Source: Pithys albifrons albifrons (lineage: Eukaryota > Chordata > Aves > Passeriformes > Thamnophilidae). Taken from it: DNA of 64,000 nt. Position 1 is the first letter of the stretch. Each line of letters starts with the position of its first letter. A model generated the notes under the pieces. The model was not told the DNA's origin. It did not search any database and was given only the letters and a program-made list of their open reading frames with translations. The position numbers and the translations under genes are program-made. Below, in pieces: positions 59,583-64,000 of the stretch. The stretch spans positions 14,738,200-14,802,199 of the forward strand of contig NC_092474.1 of NCBI RefSeq assembly GCF_047495875.1. The letters run 5' to 3'.

Positions 59583-60903
59583 ATATGGCAGATGCTTTGT
59601 CAGTCTAGGATTTATCTCCCTGCTGTTTAGTGGGGGAAGGAAATGGTGATAACCCATCAGACAGGATTTGATTGAGACCTTGGACAATTTGCTTTTGCCC
59701 TTTTAACTAAATGAAGAGGGAAGATGAAAAAGAGCCAAGATCTTTGATAGAGATTTTTTAATTGATGGGGCAGACTGTTTACAGCTGACCTGGAGCTCTA
59801 TGTTGGAATGTGAGGGAGGGAGGGATTCCTGGAGGGTTCAGCCTTTTTTCTCTTGGGAGGACACATCAGAGCATTTGCTCCTTTGTATCAGCCCTGACAT
59901 GGGGGTCAATGAGATCACAGGCAGCTCAGTGTTGTCAAAGACCTGTGTCCAACCCTGACACTGAAAAGTGGGATCCTCTGCAGTGCAGGGTGACCCTGAG
60001 TCCTAATGTGGATAACTTTCATGAAAGCTCACCAGGATTTTATCTGCCCTCAGCTCTGGGCAAATATTACCAGGAATAGGGCAGTGGTAGGTGGAGCTCT
60101 GCACGGAGCAGGTCTGGCTGCCCACCCAGACCTGCCAAGTCTAATGTGCTGAGCTCAAGACTCAGCCCACTTGTTCAATCTTCAGGGCATCTTCCATTCT
60201 CTCCAGCTCAAAGCCAAGTGCAGCTGGTTGAGCCTGTGATTCTCTAACCTACCTGCTGAGGTCACCTTGCAGAGAGGCCACCTCATAAAATCCTGTGTCC
60301 AAAGGAGCTCTCCAGGAAGCCTTTCCAAACCCAGCCTGTGGTCCTGCCCATTGAGATACCCTCTCTCCTCTTATGTTGTCAGTGTGGAAAATCCTGGATA
60401 TTGTGAAAAAAAATTTACCTGAAAAATACCTGTACATTTCTGAAAATTTCTTTATTTCATTTGATGGGAAAGCAGGACTGGGAAGAGGATTTTTGCTATG
60501 CAGCTGCATGGGGCCTGAGAGAAGAGGAATGTGGGGATACAGCTCTGTATCTCCAAATATTTTAGGATGTTTGTCATGCAAATAGGGAAAAGAGCTTAAA
60601 AGATTCACAAGTGTAAAAACCAGGAACAGTGGCCTAGAAAATACCTTCTGCCAGATTAAGGAATTCATTTACAGTCACACATGGCTTTCCAAAGGACGGG
60701 TGCTGTTAGACAGGCAGTAGGAGTGGGGCTGAAGAGCAGTGACCAGACCACAGCCCTCGGGAGGGAAAGGAAAACCTGCAGCCAGTCTGGTGGCACTGAA
60801 GGATTGTCCTTTTTCATGTGCACTGAAGTTTCCTCTTCTCTGAAGTTTCTTTGGCTTTTGCAGAGCTGCTCTTTCTCTCCTGAGTTTCTCAGAAGCCAAA
60901 TCA
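59583..60903. other. Unique noncoding DNA
   Basis: No exon or repeat recognised. Confidence 0.6.
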
Positions 60904-61024
60904 TGAAATCATAGAGTCATACAACAGTCTGGGTTGGAAGGGATCTTAAAGCTCACCCATACCCCTGCCCCGAGCAGGGACACCTTCCACCAGACCAGGT
61001 TGCTCCAAGCCCTGTCCAACCTGG
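60904..61024 (-). mobile_element. Short CR1 3' end
   Basis: AATCATAGAGTCATACAAC to CCCTGTCCAACCTGG; lies 250 bp left of the plus-strand solo LTR. Confidence 0.92.
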
Positions 61025-61274
61025 ATCAGAACAGCTGATAGTGGCAGATGCCCAGCTAAGTTCTTGTCGTAGATTAATAGAAAGATTTTGGTTTCAATGC
61101 ACCTCTGGAAGTCTCCACTTGCCCCTTCTTCTCTAAGCAGAACTAACTCTAAACTTGGACTGGATTTCTCACTGCCTGTTTATAAAATTTCCAGGAACTG
61201 AGATTTTCCCCACCCCTCTGGTCCTGAAAAGTAAAGAGTATTTTTCTTGAAATTTCCCTAGTTGCAACTCATAC

Positions 61275-61902
61275 TGTCCTAGTTCAGCAGGAGGGACCAG
61301 CTAACCCTGTGTGGGGGTGATCAAAGCTGTGTATTCTACCCCCTCTATTCATTCCCCAAGGTCAATGGGCCATTAGCAGCAGCTGCCCAGGGAGCCATTA
61401 TCACCTTCACACCCAGCCTGAGGGGGGCGGAGCTGCTAATGGGCCATCAACAGCTCAACACCCCCTGGCTCCCAGAGTTAATCACCCATTGGGTGAGTCC
61501 CCGCCCAGGGGGAGGGACTGGGTGCTCCCTGAGGGTACATAAGTGGTGGGTAAGAAGACCTTGGGAACCTCTCATCGGATCCAGAGGAGCAGCAGGACCT
61601 CGACAGGAGGAGATCCCCGCTCTCACCCAGACCACAGCCCTCACCTGCACCAACAGGTTTTTCTTTTCCTTTTGCTCTGGACTTGGGGGAGCCACAGGGG
61701 TCTCAGCACAAGGGCAAACAAACCCCCTTGGGTTTGTGCCCCAGGACACTGGGTTATACTGCTGAGGTTTTGTGAGTTGAAAGCAATTCCCCTTGTGTGT
61801 CAGTGTTGTTATTGTAATATTATTATTAAATTTTAGGTCTGACTTACAATCTCTCTCGTGGTGAGTTCATTTCCCCTGCTGGTTCACCTTTAAACCAGCA
61901 CA
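61275..61902 (+). mobile_element. ERVL-type solo LTR, young copy, TSD CATAC
   Basis: 628 bp from TGTCCTAG to CCAGCACA, flanked by CATAC at 61,270-61,274 and 61,903-61,907. TATA-like TACATAAG is at 61,536-61,543, with an AT-rich ATTATTAAATT segment toward the polyadenylation end. Intact duplications and near identity with the 37.5-kb copy indicate recent insertion followed by LTR-LTR deletion of the provirus body. Confidence 0.9.
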
Positions 61903-61907
61903 CATAC

Positions 61908-62509
61908 CCATTCTGTGGGCATTATGTGCCCCTGGGAAGAGTTTGGCTCCATCCTCTCCATAGCTCCTTTTAGGTAACTTTTCTTAGGCCATTTCTGCAT
62001 TTTATCATTGTTTGAATTCTTCCATTCCTTCCAGATGGGAATTCTTCACACAGGTGGAAGTAACCTCTCAATCTCTCAATTCTGTCCTGTGACCCAAGAA
62101 TTAAAACTAAGAAGAGGATCAGTCTCAGGAAAGCCCTACCTGAACAGTCCTTCTGGTTTGACAAAGCTTGTTAGGACAAGCTTGTTAGGACAACCCTTCA
62201 CCTGCTTGAACCCTCATCCTCTTAAGAAATCCCGAGCATGTTTTGCTGGTTTGCTCAGAGAACATCCTGTTGTGCTGAGTTAACAGCCTGAAAGTCAATA
62301 TATTTGGCAACTATTGCTTCTCTTTATCCACTGGGCCAGTTACTGTCAAAAAAATTGGTCTGATTTGAAATGATTTGTTTCTGACAAATCCCAGATGGTT
62401 GTTTTTCATCACCTAGAGATATCATATGTACTTATAAACTGAAGGCTTTGTACTTGCTCTTTCTTTTATATCAAAGCCAGGCTGAGCCAGTGACACCACT
62501 TACCCCCTG
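61908..62509. other. Unique noncoding DNA
   Basis: Includes a small direct duplication, TTGTTAGGACAA-like, near 62,168-62,192. Nothing else. Confidence 0.6.
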
Positions 62510-62996
62510 TTTGTGCTGCTCTTCTTCAGCATCCTGAGAAGAGGGGAGAGGAGGGGAAGGGGAGGGGAGGGAAGGGGAGGGGAGGGGAGGAAAGGGGAGG
62601 GGAGGAAAGGGGAGGGGAGGAAAGGGGAGGGGAGGGGAGGGGAGGGGGAGAGCCCCTTCCAGTGCCTAAAGGGGATCCAAGAGACCTGGAGAGAGACTTC
62701 GGACAAGGGCCTGGAGGGACAGGACATGGGAGAATGGCTTCCCACTGCCAGAGGGCTGGATGAGATGGGATATTTGGAAAGAATTCTTGGCTGGGAGGGT
62801 GGTGGGGCCCTGGCACAGGCTGGGGAGAGAAACTGTGGCTGCTCCATCCCTGGAAGTGTCCAAGGCCAGGCTGGACAGGGCTTGGAGCAACTTGTAATAG
62901 TGGAAGGTGTCCCTGCCCATGGTAGGGAGGTGGAACAAGATGAGCTTTAAGGTTCTTTCCAACCCAAAGCTCTCCACAATTCTGTGATTCTATGAA
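62510..62996 (+). mobile_element. CR1 fragment with an internal purine minisatellite and tail
   Basis: Left end TCTTCAGCATCCTGAGAAG matches the CR1 'TTCAGCCTGGAGAAG' block, then a purine expansion, then AGCCCCTTCCAGTGCC and the usual 3' part ending TTCTGTGATTCTATGAA. Confidence 0.9.
62536..62650. repeat. Purine minisatellite (GGGGAGGGGAGGAAA-like units)
   Basis: About 115 bases with only A and G on the plus strand, in irregular 5-bp and 15-bp units. It sits inside the CR1 element exactly where the consensus has a short GAGAAGAGGAG stretch, so it looks like an in-place expansion. Confidence 0.92.
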
Positions 62997-64000
62997 TATC
63001 CCTGGTTTGTGCATCCAAGAAGTTGTTAATTCCCAGACATCACCCCAGCATCACCTCGGGTGTCCATCTACTACTCCAATGTCTTTCCATCAGATGTGCA
63101 AAAGACTAAATTCTCTGAAAAGGGTGTGGGTCATCTGGAGACCTTCTGACGTTATTTGAGAGAGACGTTCTCTACTCCCTCACCCTATATTGCCCTGCAG
63201 GAAACTCACCACAGTGTCATCCTCTCTGAGTCCCACCCAGACTCACCTCTCTCACAGGAGCTCTGTGCACCTCCTCCAACAAAGCACATTCCCTTCTCCT
63301 CAGCCCTTCTTCCCTTGGCTGCCCATGTCTGCCCACCACACCAAGCATTCCCACAACACATCACTTACCTCAGCAGTATCATGGGTTGATGGCCTCATAC
63401 ACAGCTCTGGATTTTTGCTTCTGGTGTGTCCACATGGTATTTGTCTCCTTTGACCCTACATTATACTTCCAAGGACTTCAAGGGCTTTCTCGTGTCCACT
63501 GCCCTCTCACAGCTATTTACTACATCAACTTCTATTCTCTGTCTCAATTCCCAGCTGGTATCACCATCCCACAGCACACCCATTTCAAATCTAACCTCAC
63601 CAGACTGTTGGTAAAAATGCTCCTGCCCCACTTTGTCATCCTTATCCAGCTGTCCATACTCACCACAGAGACACACACGTCACATGAACCAAAGCACTGC
63701 CTGTGACACCAACCAAGTGTAAACTCATTGAGTCCTTCCCAATCCATGTTTTGCTTATTTCACTTGCAAGATTGAGTATAACAATATCCAGGCAAAAAGA
63801 ATCCTTCTCTCTCACCCTTGCAGTCCTGCAGCCAATCTTGATTTCTTACAGGTGTCCCTTGGCAGCAGCATTGTGTCTACACTGATTTACAACAAGATGT
63901 AACAGCCTAACGGACAAAAAAGCCTCAGCAGCATCTCTAAGACATCCAAGATCGAGGTCACTGGCAGTCTACAAACCTCCTGTGTCATAGCTCAGGTGAC
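62997..64000. other. G-poor noncoding DNA at the right edge
   Basis: The plus strand is rich in C, T and A and low in G from about 63,150 to 63,900. No exon or mobile element recognised. Confidence 0.55.

Noticed and set aside
1..64000. CRISPR arrays, operons, tRNA or rRNA genes, terminators
   Set aside because: None seen. The repeat content and CpG pattern are those of a vertebrate nuclear chromosome.

Overview
This is vertebrate nuclear DNA, almost certainly from a bird. Fragments of the avian LINE CR1 occur roughly every 1.5 kb: I count 42 pieces, on both strands, nearly all 3' ends carrying the ATTCTATG-type tail. There are also four solo LTRs of ERVL type with intact 5-bp target-site duplications. 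No bacterial or phage genes, CRISPR arrays, rRNA genes or convincing tRNA genes were seen. Almost all open frames are chance frames in intron or intergenic DNA, or decayed CR1 ORF2.

Layout. Positions 1-30,019 look like one large intron, mostly unique sequence with CR1 fragments, one ERVL solo LTR on the minus strand (10,081-10,709) and one on the plus strand (20,761-21,359). Positions 29,020-30,930 are a strong CpG island. Inside it, on the minus strand, is a short coding exon end: an ATG in good context (30,041), 22 coding bases and a near-consensus splice donor. The eight residues it starts (M-K-R-A-I-A-E-G), together with a phase-1 intron after base 22, match my memory of exon 1 of RTN4R, the Nogo-66 receptor, whose mammalian form begins M-K-R-A-S-A-G-G. 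If this is right, transcription runs leftward from a promoter near 30.4 kb, positions 1-30,019 are intron 1, and exon 2, which holds the signal peptide, leucine-rich repeats and GPI-anchor signal, lies beyond the left edge. No leucine-rich-repeat exon was found in the window.

Positions 31-64 kb would be upstream intergenic DNA. This part holds most of the longer CR1 copies, two nearly identical ERVL solo LTRs in opposite orientation (37,535-38,164 and 61,275-61,902), an isolated CpG cluster (42.3-42.5 kb), a few low-complexity tracts and a single exon-like segment without recognisable homology (52,964-53,135).

The window is regulatory and intronic rather than gene-dense. I found no convincing new biological system. 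The points most worth following are the promoter and uORF of the putative RTN4R exon, the LTR lying 7 kb upstream in the same orientation, the orphan CpG cluster, and a POU/SOX-like motif cluster in the putative intron. Repeat coordinates other than the solo LTRs are by eye and approximate to about 10-30 bases.
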